This document shows positions 10,453 through 20,735 of a DNA stretch of 64,000 nucleotides, in pieces. Below the pieces are notes generated by a model. The model saw nothing but the letters and a program-made list of their open reading frames with translations, was not told where the DNA came from and did no database searches. A program made the position numbers and the translations under genes. The stretch is from Symsagittifera roscoffensis (lineage: Eukaryota; Xenacoelomorpha; Acoela; Convolutidae): the NCBI RefSeq assembly GCF_963678635.1, contig NC_087062.1:13126670-13190669 (forward strand), given 5' to 3'. Every line of letters begins with the position of its first letter. Position 1 is the first letter of the stretch.

Positions 10453-11280
10453 TTTGCAAAGTTGAAGAATATCAGACATACTTTGGAGCACAATCGTTTA
10501 CGAACCTCTACAGGGATTTCGTAGTGATTTCGAGCAAGTGACCAAGGATACTTAGTGAGAGTTTATTACTCGTAGCAGTTTCAGTGTATTATTTTTTTCG
10601 TTGGCTTGCACTTCTTCAACAGACGATGATAATATTGTTGATAATTAATCTCAAGCTTATTTTTTATTTCAAACCCTACGTTCGATGCTTGCCATTACGT
10701 TCGACGTCTTGGAAGTCAATCATTATTTTGCAAGTTTAAACTAAATGGTATGTGTATTAGAATTAATCAACAAATCTGATCACTAGCCATGCTCGTAAAT
10801 ATGCCGCCAAAAGGTTTCACCTCAGCAAAGATCAATCATTTGAGCATTTTCATGAAATGAAAATGGGAAAACTCAAGAGCTGAAATAATAGAACCATGAT
10901 AGTTTTTTGTTTTGAGAGAACTTATTTCTTTCAAATTTTTCAGGTAGAACTTTATCAATGCAGGCAAAACGTGAAACAAATTATTGATTTGAAAAATTTG
11001 GCATGATTTGTTTTTTTAGTGACGAAAAACAGAAAACCAATTTTTCAAAAACTCAAAATTGGACTTTTTTAGTGGACATGTCGTATTTCCCACAAGATAT
11101 GTTAGTGCAAGGTTGACAAGACAGGTTACCACATTTTAATGAAGTACGGTTTGCCCAACTCGGCGAACTAAACGCGTGAGCCGAGAAGATACTACATTCG
11201 AGGACTTGTGCTACACAGCAGCAGGTGTAATCAAAAAGTCCGAACTTGGCAGCCGAACAAAAAGACGGGCGGGGGAACCA

Positions 11281-11540
11281 TGAAGGAAATACCGTCTTCC
11301 GATTGTTTTGTTATTTTCGGTGTACCGGGTCAATTGAACGTGATTTTGTTATTTAGCACAACCGCATCCGAGTCGAAGACCGCCCTGCGCTTCTTAATTT
11401 GATACAACCAGGATGCGAAGTTGCAATTGTCAACCCTCATGTGCGATCCTTTCTGGGCGATAACATTGTTGTTTCTATTTCTCTTATAGTTCCCGTAGTG
11501 ATTCCTTTGGATCCTCGAGCAGTGCTGCCCCAGCAAATCT
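11281..11540 (+). pseudogene. Conserved domain of unknown function, copy 3
   Basis: Reads MKEIPSSDCFVIFGVPGQLN and then VILLFSTTASESKTALRFLI before a stop at 11400, with the following strand-like segment in another frame. The frame from 11208 adds an upstream Lys/Arg-rich stretch that does not appear in the diverged copy at 17405. Confidence 0.4.
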
Positions 11541-11704
11541 GAAGAAGCCGCATTATGCCTGCTTCAACTTATCACGCACAGCCTGCGTCTGATTTCCTGG
11601 CTACCACTTGATTCGTTTTGCTCTGGATTTTTTTTTGATTGGCAAACTGGGACCAGTTCATGTGCATGTCTGCTATCGGATTCGAAAAAACATTGGTGTC
11701 TCCG

Positions 11705-12055
11705 CCTAACGGTGACATGGGACGAGTTTCAGGAAATGGCTCAGGAAGACGTAGACTTCGTTTCAACCCAGGCAACGACAGACTTCGTAGCATACGAAAC
11801 GATGATTGTAACGTTGAGCCATCCGGGTCTGAGCGCCCTAGACATCGAAGATAGAGTAAGCTTAAGAAACTAAAAATAGTCTCAGAAAGTCTACAGCAAG
11901 GACAACTTTGTATTGTAGACTTTGAAAGCCTGAGGTCAGATGCTGTTTCAGTATATGTAGCTGAAACCCTTCTAAATGAGGAGGTGATCAGAAATAGTGG
12001 ATACCCTAATTGGAAAAAAGTAACCGTCAAAAAAACGCCTGGTTACATTCACAGC
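11705..12055 (+). pseudogene. Acidic segment plus helicase C-terminal piece, fused to GIY-YIG tail
   Basis: TWDEFQEMAQEDVDFVSTQ and the following segment lead to the QQGQLCIVDFESLRSDAVSV stretch of the helicase, as in copies 1-3. The series stops at TPGYIHS and jumps to the end of the GIY-YIG segment, so this unit lost motifs V and VI and the nuclease domain by a deletion. Confidence 0.45.
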
Positions 12056-12942
12056 TGAACTCAAATTATTTCCTCATTTATTGCATGCAGTCTGCGGAAC
12101 ACTTACAAAAAGATAATTTGCAAAGCTGAAGAATATCAGACATACTTTGGAGCACAATCGTTTACGAACCTCTAGAGGGTTTTCGTAGTGATTGCGAGCA
12201 AGTGACCAAGGATACTTAGTGAGAGTTTATTACTCGTAGCAGTTTCAGTGTATTATTTTTTTTCGTTGGCTTGCACTTCAACAGACCATGATAATATTGT
12301 TGATAATTATCCTCAAGCTTATTTTTTATTTCAAACCCTATGTTCGATGATTGCTAATACGTTCGACGTCTTGGAAGTCAATCATTGTTTTGCAAGGTTA
12401 AACTAAATGATATGTGTATTAATATTAATCAACAAATCTGATCACTAGCGATGCTCGTAAAAAAGTCGCAAAAGGTTTCACCTCAGCAAAGGTCAATCAT
12501 TTGAGCATTTTCATGAAATGAAAATGGGAAAACCCAAGAGCTGGGATAATAGAACCAAGATAGTTTTTTGTTTTGAGTAAACTTGTTTCTTTCAAATTTT
12601 TCAGGTAGAACTTTATCAATGCAGGCAAAGTGTGAAACAAATTATTGATTTGAAAAATTTGGCATGATTTGTTTTTTTTAGTGACGAAAAACAGAAAACC
12701 AATTTTTCAAAAACTCAAAACAGGACTTTTTTAGTGGACATGTCGTATTTCAAACCCGATATGTTGGTGCAAGGTTGACAAGACAGGTTACCACGTTTTA
12801 ATGAAGTACGGTTTGCCCAACTCGGCGAACTAAACGCGTGAGCCGAGAAGATACTACATTCGAGGACTTGTGCTACACAGCAGCAGGTGTAATCAAAAAG
12901 TCCGAACTTGGCAGCCGAACAAAAAGACGGGCGGGGGAACCA

Positions 12943-13200
12943 TGAAGGAAATACCGTCTTCCGATTGTTTTGTTATTTTCGGTGTACCGGGTCAATTGAA
13001 CGTGATTTTGTTATTTAGCACAACCGCATCCGAGTCGAAGACCGCCCTGCGCTTCTTAATTTGATACAACCAGGATGCGAAGTTGTAATTGTCAACCCTC
13101 ATGTGCGATCCTTTCTGGGCGATAACATTGTTGTTTCTATTTCTCTTATAGTTCCCGTACTGATTCCTTTGGATCCTCGAGCAGTGCTGCCCCAGCAAAT
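12943..13200 (+). pseudogene. Conserved domain of unknown function, copy 4
   Basis: Partner at +1662 of copy 3, same stop and frame breaks. A TGTAATTG replaces TGCAATTG near 13084. Confidence 0.4.
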
Positions 13201-13373
13201 CTGAAGAAGCCGCATTATCCCTGCTTCAACTTATCACGCACAGCCTGCGTCTGATTTCCTAGCTACCACTTGATTCGTTTTGCTTTGGAATTTTTTGTGA
13301 TTGGCAAACTGGGACCAGCTCATGTGCATGTCTGCTATCGGACTCGAAAAAACATTGGTGTCTCCGCCTAACG

Positions 13374-13571
13374 GTGACATGGGACGAGTTTCAGGAAATG
13401 GCTAAGGAAGACGTAGACTTCGTTTCAACCCAGGCAACGACAGACTTCGTAGCCCACGAAACGATGATTGTAACGTTGAGCCATCCGGGTCTGAGCGCCC
13501 TGGACATCGAAGACAGTAAGCTTAAGAAACTAAAAATTTTCAGTTTGGTTTTTAAATTTTTTCCAGCCTAA
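13374..13571 (+). pseudogene. Acidic segment, last copy, 65-codon open frame
   Basis: Reads MTWDEFQEMAKEDVDFVSTQ and continues through HPGLSALDIEDSKLKKLKIF. The array ends inside this frame, and the last residues come from unique sequence. No function recognised. Confidence 0.35.
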
Positions 13572-13898
13572 AGATTTTTTGACAAAACAAAAAAAAATTT
13601 AACGAGAAAAACTCTATGAGCCATGAAACACCGATGCACATTTGTGTCTAAACCGCCGATCTTCTTTGTGATACTTTTTTTAAAATTTTCAAATTCCCCC
13701 ATCTGCAACTACTTATGCTTATTTTCATTCTAAGACATTAAATCGTGACGCATTTCTGAACTGCATCTGAAACTGATTAAATTGCTCGAAACATATTGTC
13801 ATTTTGCTTGTCAAATTTGTATGTTGTACACGTCCATAGGGTTTGCGTCATTCGCAAAAAAGTACAGCTTATTTTAAATTTACGTTCCTTCAGAATAA

Positions 13899-14267
13899 AT
13901 GTACGGAATGTTTCAGGGGTCAACAAGTCCCCAGCTCATGGCTCAAGCAACCAATTCGCTCAGCCAGCCAAACCTGCTCAAGCAACAGGAGTCAACAAGT
14001 CAGGAGTTAACCATTCCTCAGTCACTAGTTCATGGCTCAAGCAGCCAATTCGCTGAGCCAGTCAAACCTGCTCAGGCACCAGGAGTCAACCAGTCCCCAG
14101 CTCATGGCTCAAGCAGATTGAAATTTTTGTTAATTCTCTATCATACTTCTTTCATTCTTTTTGATTTAATGTACTCACTATGCCTTGTGTTCCTTAATAC
14201 GTTTTCTGTTTCGAGCTCCAATACTCCTCATCAGCGCACATTATGTCAATTTATAGTGTTCCGTTAA
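13899..14267 (+). other. Imperfect coding-like repeat rich in Pro/Ala/Gln/Ser
   Basis: 13917-14117 contains about two and a half imperfect copies of a unit built on CAGCTCATGGCTCAAGCA and CAATTCGCT-AGCCAG, with units around 85-130 bp. In the frame of 13796-14056 it reads SPAHGSSNQFAQPAKPAQA. It follows TGTTTCAG at about 13911-13918, a good acceptor, and could be a linker exon. The frame is interrupted within the third unit. I cannot assign it to a gene. Confidence 0.3.
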
Positions 14268-14513
14268 CTATTTACAAAAGATATTCCTGTCCACCATAAA
14301 TGAACAATCAATCAGAAGCTCACTGCATTTTGCGCGAAATCATCCCGGCTGATTTGCGTCCCGCAGGGGCTCCAGCAAAACCAACTTTTTAGCTCAAAAA
14401 CCCTACTAGCTGATTTCATATATAATTCGAAGGCATTTAGTCGAAACTCAATTCAAACTCACTGAAGCAGCCCAAGACAATTTGAAGGCAAGATTGTGTT
14501 GTAGAGACAATCT

Positions 14514-14750
14514 ATGTTTTCAATGAAGAAAAAACTAATTAGCTCCGCTTACGACGGCATCGGTGACGCAATCGTTGTAGACAGTGAAGATGATAATCAG
14601 TGCGCACGCACTGCCGTCTGTGACATCAGTACCAGTGACATGCAGTATCTTAAGGAAAAAATTAAAAGTTTGACATGCAGTATCATAAGGAAAAAATTAG
14701 AAGTTCATGTAATTTTGTCTCCGACAAGAGCAGTGTACCATCTACATTGA
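14514..14750 (+). other. Short ORF with 35-bp internal direct repeat
   Basis: A 78-codon frame whose 3' half contains a near-perfect tandem pair, GACATGCAGTATCTTAAGG and GACATGCAGTATCATAAGG, each followed by AAAAAATTA. Its position just upstream of the second helicase relic makes it a possible piece of that element. No family recognised. Confidence 0.25.
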
Positions 14751-14959
14751 TACGTGTTTACGGAAAACGCTCAGCGGAACGCAAAGCTCTTCGGAGAAGG
14801 TGTGACAACTGAGGTCAGCAGGCGTGGTTGTCGATGATGTGGCTGCCAGTTAGCAAGTACGTCGAAACAACGCTGGTCTTTGCGACACCGCCAGTCGCAG
14901 AGCCTCTAAATTTTTGGATTGGCACTGTTGGGAACCAAGCACGCTCTACTTCTTTCCAG

Positions 14960-15435
14960 GCGCGCTCCAGCGAATGACTTCCAACAAGGTTGAAATGCAG
15001 TTTAGCGAAGGTCAATTTGCTGTTTTTGACACCAACGACGACAAAACCATCAACGCTTTGCTGTCACCTCCAGGCACTCACTAATCGGATACAACCACCG
15101 CAGCCTGCCCCTGAAGTATACTTGAGATAAAGTTGGAGACTCGTTCGGGTTCATCTGCAGCTTTCAACCGTTCCTTTTTTGTCACGCCGTGTCACAGAAG
15201 CCAGTTTCCAGTTCGAAATTTTGTGGCAATGACAGTCCACAATTCCATGGGCGGTGAGCTTCTTCAGTTAATGACAAAAATGTGTGTGGTAGAAAACGAG
15301 TACTTATTGTGGGAGCGGCAGCAAATAAACGTGTTGTTTAGCCGAGTCGAAAAAATTGCGCGACATAACCTTCGTCGGTGATCCGGAGGCCACTATCAAC
15401 GCAATTGTGTCCCTTTTAACTCGACCAACAGGCAA
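14960..15435 (+). pseudogene. Second, diverged Pif1-type helicase C-terminal domain
   Basis: A plus-strand stretch reading ALQRMTSNKVEMQFSEGQFA precedes two stops. The frame 15133-15381 then gives SQFPVRNFVAMTVHNSMGG, matching the motif V region of the first relic (TQFPVSNYIALTIHQ). It continues INVLFSRVEKI, the motif VI region with its SR-V intact. A frameshift at about 15356 brings in DITFVGDPEATINAIVSLL, the counterpart of LNQLFFVG in the first relic. The similarity is at protein level only, so this is a separate and older copy or a different subfamily. Confidence 0.6.
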
Positions 15436-15540
15436 CAAACAGAACTGCCAGCATAAAGGCTATCTCCGTTCCGAGCACGACAAATTAAGCTGCCATCTTC
15501 AGCCTGCGAATAAGTTTCTTTTTATCAGCAACAGCAGCGG

Positions 15541-15567
15541 AATTAAAAAGAATTATTCTTTTTAATT
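15541..15567. repeat. Perfect 13-bp palindrome
   Basis: AATTAAAAAGAAT, one central T, then ATTCTTTTTAATT. It lies between the helicase relic and the viral RdRp segment, about 135 bp upstream of the first RdRp codon. Confidence 0.9.
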
Positions 15568-15700
15568 TCATAAGAACACTTTATAAAGGATCTTCCCAAG
15601 ACCTTATATTTTGGATGGATAGCACGTTGTTAACGGACCTACGGGATAATTACAATAATGTTGCTTCTATTTTTCAGTGCCAGAATGGATACCATAAACT

Positions 15701-16714
15701 GTGAAACGTTTACCTAGTTACGAACTACGTGATTCAGGAACTTTGTACGCCCCATGGATACAGGCTATCGCAAAAGACACTTTAGATACTGAAACGTTAG
15801 AGAAGTTGGAATTGTATACTCGCGGAGAATACGACGAAGAACTTCACTACCAGTCCTTTTGGAATTACAAGCGTACGATCAACGCAGAACGACGTTTATA
15901 CAACCGTTTAAAGCGAGATCGCCTTATAGAAACTTGCCTCTGGGACGTAAAAGAAGCATTGAAAGAACTAGAATGCCAGCAGTATTACAGAAACTACTTA
16001 CCTTTTGTAGATTTTAAACCTAGCACAGCAGCAGGTTACGGTTACATAGGTTCCAAGATTGAAAACCATTCCTTGGCTGTTTCTAACGCATACAAAGCAA
16101 TCAGAGACTTTCACTTCTACCGCAATGAGTACACATTTGTACCATTCAAGGCCTTCGCTAGATCACAGTTAGCACTAAGAGCTAACCCGAAAATTCGACA
16201 TATCTGGGCACCACCCTTTCACACGATATTTATTGAATCATTGATGGCTGAACCCTTGATAAAGCAGTACACGCTACGAGAATCTCCATTCTATATAGGA
16301 AAGGACATGTTCGCATCTATGCCTGCCGACATATCCAAAGCATTCCATGAACCTGACGTTCATGTATATTGTATCGACCTATCTTGTTTTGACGCTAATG
16401 TAAATACATGGTTCAAAGAGCAAGCATTTGATATAATCTTTGGATTAGTAAAAATTATAGACGAAACTTCAGCTGATTACGTCCGACAATGTTTTATGAA
16501 AACCCCAATCATCATGCCTGATGGTAAACTATATTACTCGACAACAGGAGTACCTTCTGGTTCAATGTTCACACAATTAGTGGACTCAATTGTAAACTTG
16601 TTATATATATTATCTTCAGCGATCATTGTGGGGCACGACGTTCCCAACGCACGTACTCGGAGACGACAGCGTCTTCGCCGTACCGGGACCTCCTGCAACG
16701 AAACTAGCAATTGA
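15701..16714 (+). pseudogene. Endogenous partiti-like viral RNA-dependent RNA polymerase, main open frame
   Basis: A 337-codon frame without stops, most of an RdRp palm and fingers. Residues 160-166 hold the basic motif F region (RANPKIR). Motif A is DLSCFDANV at 226-234 with both Asp present. Motif B is GVPSGSMFTQLVDSIVN at 283-299 with the SG-x3-T-x7-N pattern typical of the partitivirus/picobirnavirus group. The frame leaves the viral sequence at about residue 307. The GDD of motif C is present at 16659-16667 in the +1 frame, so a single small frameshift separates motifs B and C. There is no ATG at the frame start (GTG at 15701); an ATG at 15685 lies in another frame. The viral polymerase would have copied an RNA genome; this copy cannot. 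The integrated sequence is broken but not heavily eroded. Confidence 0.85.
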
Positions 16715-16995
16715 AAATATACTATCTACTCTTGGCGCGAAACTAAACTAAATCTTTGCAACAGCAGCCAGCCTTCATCTTTACAGACGAGTCAGACAAC
16801 CTGCTTCAAAGCAACAACGTACCCTTCTAAAGCCGTTCCTCATCTCCAACCGTGGGGTGTTTTCCAGTCAGGCACTAGTTCTCCGGACGATCCAAACACC
16901 AACCAGTATCAGAGGCGAGCACTTCTTCTTGCCCTGCAGGGCTCTTTGTCAGCCGCTGGCAGAGATACGACATCTACGATGCTTCTTTATAACTA
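16640..16995 (+). pseudogene. RdRp remnant after the frameshift (motif C and C-terminal debris)
   Basis: The +1 frame carries the GDD motif C at 16659-16667 and stays open until TAA at 16749. Beyond it, further short coding-like pieces in changing frames extend to about 16995. I could see no poly(A) tract and no clear short target-site duplication, so how the viral RNA was copied and inserted is not shown by the sequence. Confidence 0.6.
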
Positions 16996-17404
16996 ATGTG
17001 CTATTTTCATAGAAGAGGTTCGAAACTTTGCTTCAGTTGCTTTTGGCATCCGATATAGGCAATGTGGATCAATTATTGAGAAGTTTTCATTAGTTCTTGA
17101 TTTGTATTTAAGTCGAAATCACTAACAAAATTATATAAATTTTTGAGTTCAATTGTTCTTCTCAACTGTAATCTGTTTCTGTTTCAAAACGCTCAAGTCA
17201 TCATAGTTAGCCCAGCTATTGATTTTGCTTAAAAACTTAACTTATTTCAGTTACATAGATGCCTGTACTAACACCTCGATTGAACCTGCTTGAGACTCAG
17301 CAAGCGGTTGAGGACCATTTTTTAGGTAGTCACACTACGACCATTTTTAGGTAGTCACGCTGAGTGACATTCAACAGGGCGATGAAGCTGATGAACAGAA
17401 ACGG

Positions 17405-17782
17405 TTGCTCACATTTCTTCACAGGCGCCGAAGCGGCGTGCCCGTTCGTTTCAAGCAATGGCGAGGAGCTGGCCCTTCTGCTAAATCGTCCCTGCAGCAA
17501 CAGGACAAAAATGATCGATTTCTTTACTTAGGAACTCCTGGATCATCAACGGTCTGCGTCCTCTTCACTGCTACTCCAGAACAGTCTGAAACTATTCTCC
17601 GGTACTTGAACTCCATGAGGCCTGGAATATCACTCCGCATGTTGAATATGGACCTCAGACGGACTCTGCAGAGTGAAAACATGCTATTGGATACGGAGGA
17701 GCCGCTTGTCCCCACTCGTGAAACCCACTTCATTGAAACACCACTCAGTTTTGAAACGGAGCATGAGATGAGACTGCAATGA
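17405..17782 (+). pseudogene. Conserved domain of unknown function, diverged relative
   Basis: Open frame of 125 codons with FLYLGTPGSSTVCVLFTATP and then EQSETILRYLN. This pattern matches FVIFGVPGQLNVILLFSTTA and SESKTALRFL of the array copies with the same spacing. Downstream EEPLVPTRE parallels the LIVPVLIPLDPRA stretch there. The frame is intact here. The order helicase C-terminus, insert, this domain is the same in both relics, which supports one ancestral multi-domain protein or element. Fold and function are unknown. Confidence 0.45.
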
Positions 17783-18120
17783 TGTATTTCGCGGTTAAGA
17801 TAAACGAATTTAGGCTACCAAGAGTTGCCATTGCACAGAGTGCTTGCTGCGGTCACTTGTGCAATGGATCTTTATCGGCGCCCGGCAAAGAGAGAACTTG
17901 TCTTTACTTAGAAAAAACCGGACTAAGCTGAAATGCGTTGAGAGCCAGAGTTTCGTGACAGGAAGCAGCTGGGCAGCGGACTTTAAAAAGTTACTAAGAT
18001 GCAGAGCGTTGGTGCCCTTTTAATTTTTGCCTTTCCGTTACAAAAGATAAACAAATTCGGCTGCCTACTATGCGTTTAACTTCAAAGATTGTGTGAACGC
18101 AAATACCACCGAGTACAACA

Positions 18121-18423
18121 ATGCCCCGGGCATTAGACTACTGGGATGGTACAAGCCCTCGAAGAACCAGGGAGACATGTACACAGAGGCATTCCATCCA
18201 CGTTATTCGAATGAAGGTCAACGGCTTCGAAACGGATCTCAATAAAAAGTATGCCGCACATGTTTCGGCAAACGCCGATGAAGACTTGGGGTTACCTCCA
18301 CAGCAGCAACTAAAATTTAACAACACCGAAAAACAGAGACCTCGACAATCCTTGCTCTCCCGCAGTCAAATCCACGTCAATGCAGTTGTTGTATCATTAG
18401 TTCTGTATAAGTTAAATATGTGA
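18121..18423 (+). other. Unassigned ORF, 100 codons
   Basis: Begins MPRALDYWDGTSPRRTRE. It has no recognisable domain, signal or membrane segment. It follows the second element by about 340 bp and could be a further piece of it, or chance. Confidence 0.2.
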
Positions 18424-19110
18424 ATCGATCCTACTACCTTCGGAATTGTGGTGATGTACACTTCCAATACACTAAAAAAAGTGAAGTTTTTGAATCAAGA
18501 AGAGCACAAAAAAATATTTTCAACTTCTCGTACAGGCAGTAATAAAACAAAAAAGAAATGTGTCAATGGAATATGTAACAGTCATTGGGATGTTAAGTCA
18601 TACTGACTAAGGTATGCAATTTATTTGATGCATATTATCACACGTTTTCAATGTTGGCCGTTTGTATCTTTCATTGTTTGGCTTCCTTTAAACAAGATCT
18701 GAACATCACAGAAATTAAAAACAAAATAGTCGACGATGTCTTTGGCGGGGCACTCTGAAGCTGGTCGATCTAAATTACAATGTCCGAATTCCCCTGAGTT
18801 CATTTAATGGCGAGGAGGGCGTGGGTTGGGGTTCTCAATCTGACTTAGTAGACACAATTCCCCTGATCGACTACTGGAGGAGGTTCATACGGAATGGACG
18901 TTCGAACGTCTGTTCTGTCAATTAGATTGAGAGACAATCAAATGAGCCGTTGCCTTCCGCCAGGGGAAAAACTCCAATAACTAAAACTTAATGGTTCTTT
19001 TTTGTTCAATTTCCTCCGTATTTGACTACTGTTAACTCATCACGCAAGTTCTCTGAACGTTCCACAAAAAACGCAGAATTTAACTATTCTCTTTTTTAAC
19101 TATTCTCTTT
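18424..19110. other. Non-coding stretch
   Basis: No convincing coding or RNA feature. Two related short blocks, GAATTCCCCTGAGTTCATTT near 18786 and AATTCCCCTGATCGACTACT near 18858, suggest an old short duplication. Confidence 0.4.
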
Positions 19111-19118
19111 TTAGAGTT

Positions 19119-19283
19119 ATGGCTTCTATAAGCTCAGATGCTTGGTCCGCAAGTGAAGTGGCTAGCTGTGATGACAAAAGTGTATCTGCACAGTACTTGG
19201 AAGCAGGTGGCCCTAGTTCTAGTTTCAAAGCGTTCCACCATATCATTAAATGCTTTTCCAATCCGTGCAATAATCATTCCAAG
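19119..19283 (+). other. Possible small exon
   Basis: An ATG at 19119 directly follows TTTTTAG and opens MASISSDAWSASEVASCDDK, a Ser-rich stretch that runs 53 codons to TGA. Two more exon-like pieces lie on the same strand. One is at about 19755, after TTTTCAG, reading KPLTEAEYDSKNKKGAQC. The other is 20439-20562, after TGTTCAG, open for 40 codons to TAA. They might form a plus-strand gene converging on SHOC2, but the phases could not all be reconciled. Confidence 0.2.
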
Positions 19284-20438
19284 AAATGAACAAGTCCCAA
19301 GTGGGACAATCACCGATAAAGCAGGTTGACTCCGGTTTCAGGAAAAAACCCCAGAAAAAGGATTTCCTTGATTTATTTGTTCACTATTTCATAGCAGTTG
19401 TTTCTTCTGTTTCTTTCTGTGCTAAATGCAGCATGCATCATGAGATTATGGTACACAAAACCTTAAGAAATGTATAACGACCCATATTAAATTCTTCACA
19501 TTATCGACTCTTTAACTGTAATAAGAACTTACTATAAACGTTGACTAGCCTCATTAAGTTTATGAACGCCTTCTTTCATCAGTGAAAAATTTCTCGTATG
19601 TGTTTTCTGAGTATTGTCTTCCGAAAACTCTGACAGAAGTCATGAGTACTTGCGTAGCGCCAATAAATTATATCCATCAAGGTAGTTCAATTTTACGTCT
19701 GAAATTGGTTTTTATTAAGAAGATTTGAAAAAAAAACAAATATTTGATTTTCAGAAGCCACTTACAGAAGCGGAGTATGATTCGAAGAACAAGAAAGGTG
19801 CCCAATGCCAGAATTATTTCTTTTCAATAGAAAAATAGCAAATTTTGTATCAACTTATCACAAATGAAACCAGGATAGCCAGTTACTGTGCAAACAGCAC
19901 AGAATGTTCCGACCACAGTCTTAGAAAAATACAAAATGTTTTCTCAAATTGGGGTCGTTTTAGAAAAACTAGAAAAACAATTTAAAAAATTGAACAAAAA
20001 CTCAAAAAAAAAATTTTTCCCGGAACTTGATTCCCAATATTGCTCTAAAAACTCCAAAAACTACTTTTACTTGAGTAAAACTCGGTTTTCACCGCTTAAA
20101 TTAAGCTTAAATAAACTTGCAATTACTAACTACCTTACTAATTAGCTCGAAATTAGACCAAAAATCAAATTTCAAACCGGTTTTTCATGACGCGGTTTGA
20201 AAATTTTTAATGACGTTCGAGTCCCGACCAAAAGGGCTTTAATATGATTTATCACTTAAATATGATAATTTGTGGTAGCTGATTTTGCGTGGAAAACAAA
20301 AAGTTGAAAAAAAAATTAAAACACCCGAATAGAAAGTCCCTCCCCATTTTCAATGGTCGGAACAATTATCGGAAAATATTAAAAATTAAAGGAAAGCAAC
20401 ATCCGTTTAGCTGATCATTTCATACACTCTTTGTTCAG

Positions 20439-20562
20439 GACAACAGACAATCATTTCGTGAAGACGAAAGCAATCAAACTATCTCCGGAGACAGATTCGA
20501 AGGTTAAACCAATGAGTGTGGTTAAATCAAATCTGACACACTTTCAAGAGAGTGCAGAATAA
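20439..20562 (+). other. Possible terminal exon
   Basis: After a good acceptor (TTTGTTCAG) a frame reads TTDNHFVKTKAIKLSPETDS and continues to VVKSNLTHFQESAE and TAA at 20560. It is hydrophilic and Lys-rich. It would be the last exon of an unidentified plus-strand gene that ends 170 bp from the SHOC2 stop codon, tail to tail. Weak evidence. Confidence 0.2.
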
Positions 20563-20735
20563 GTGAAGAAATGAAAGCCGATTCTGAATTGACGGATAGC
20601 ATAAATAAACAGTCCCTTCGGTTCCATCATTGATTGCAGATATGCCTTTCTGTTTTCAAAATGTAAACACCCTTCGCAGTTTCTTGGCTGAAAACCTTCT
20701 GAAAACAATTTGTTGTATCAATGAAGGTGTGTTCA

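Larger units (their letters stand above)
7691..11020 (+). repeat. Tandem repeat, 3 units of 1110 bp
   Basis: Units 7691-8800, 8801-9910 and 9911-11020 are nearly identical. Each starts at CGAAAACCAGAAACCAAC and ends GATTTGTTTTTTTAGTGA. The right flank at 11021 (GACGAAAAACAGAAAACCAA) resembles the unit start, so the expansion probably began by exchange between these two short matching tracts. Each unit holds one GIY-YIG-like ORF. Differences are few, for example GATGGATTGAGCC versus GATGAGTTGAGCC near 7978 and 10198. Confidence 0.93.
11021..13545 (+). repeat. Tandem duplication, period 1662 bp (second unit partial)
   Basis: 11021-12682 is followed at 12683 by a copy starting with the same GACGAAAAACAGAAAACCAATTTTTC. 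Reading frames pair at +1662 (11208/12870, 11330/12992). The first unit contains an internal join near 12054 where the helicase C-terminal segment (GGTTACATTCACAG) is fused directly to the tail of the GIY-YIG segment (CTGAACTCAAATTATTTCC), deleting the nuclease domain. Similarity ends near 13540 at AAGCTTAAGAAACTAAAAAT. Confidence 0.9.

Noticed and set aside
3210..13545. CRISPR-like or satellite array
   Set aside because: Units are kilobase-sized decayed coding DNA with no short repeat-spacer pattern, in a eukaryotic genome.
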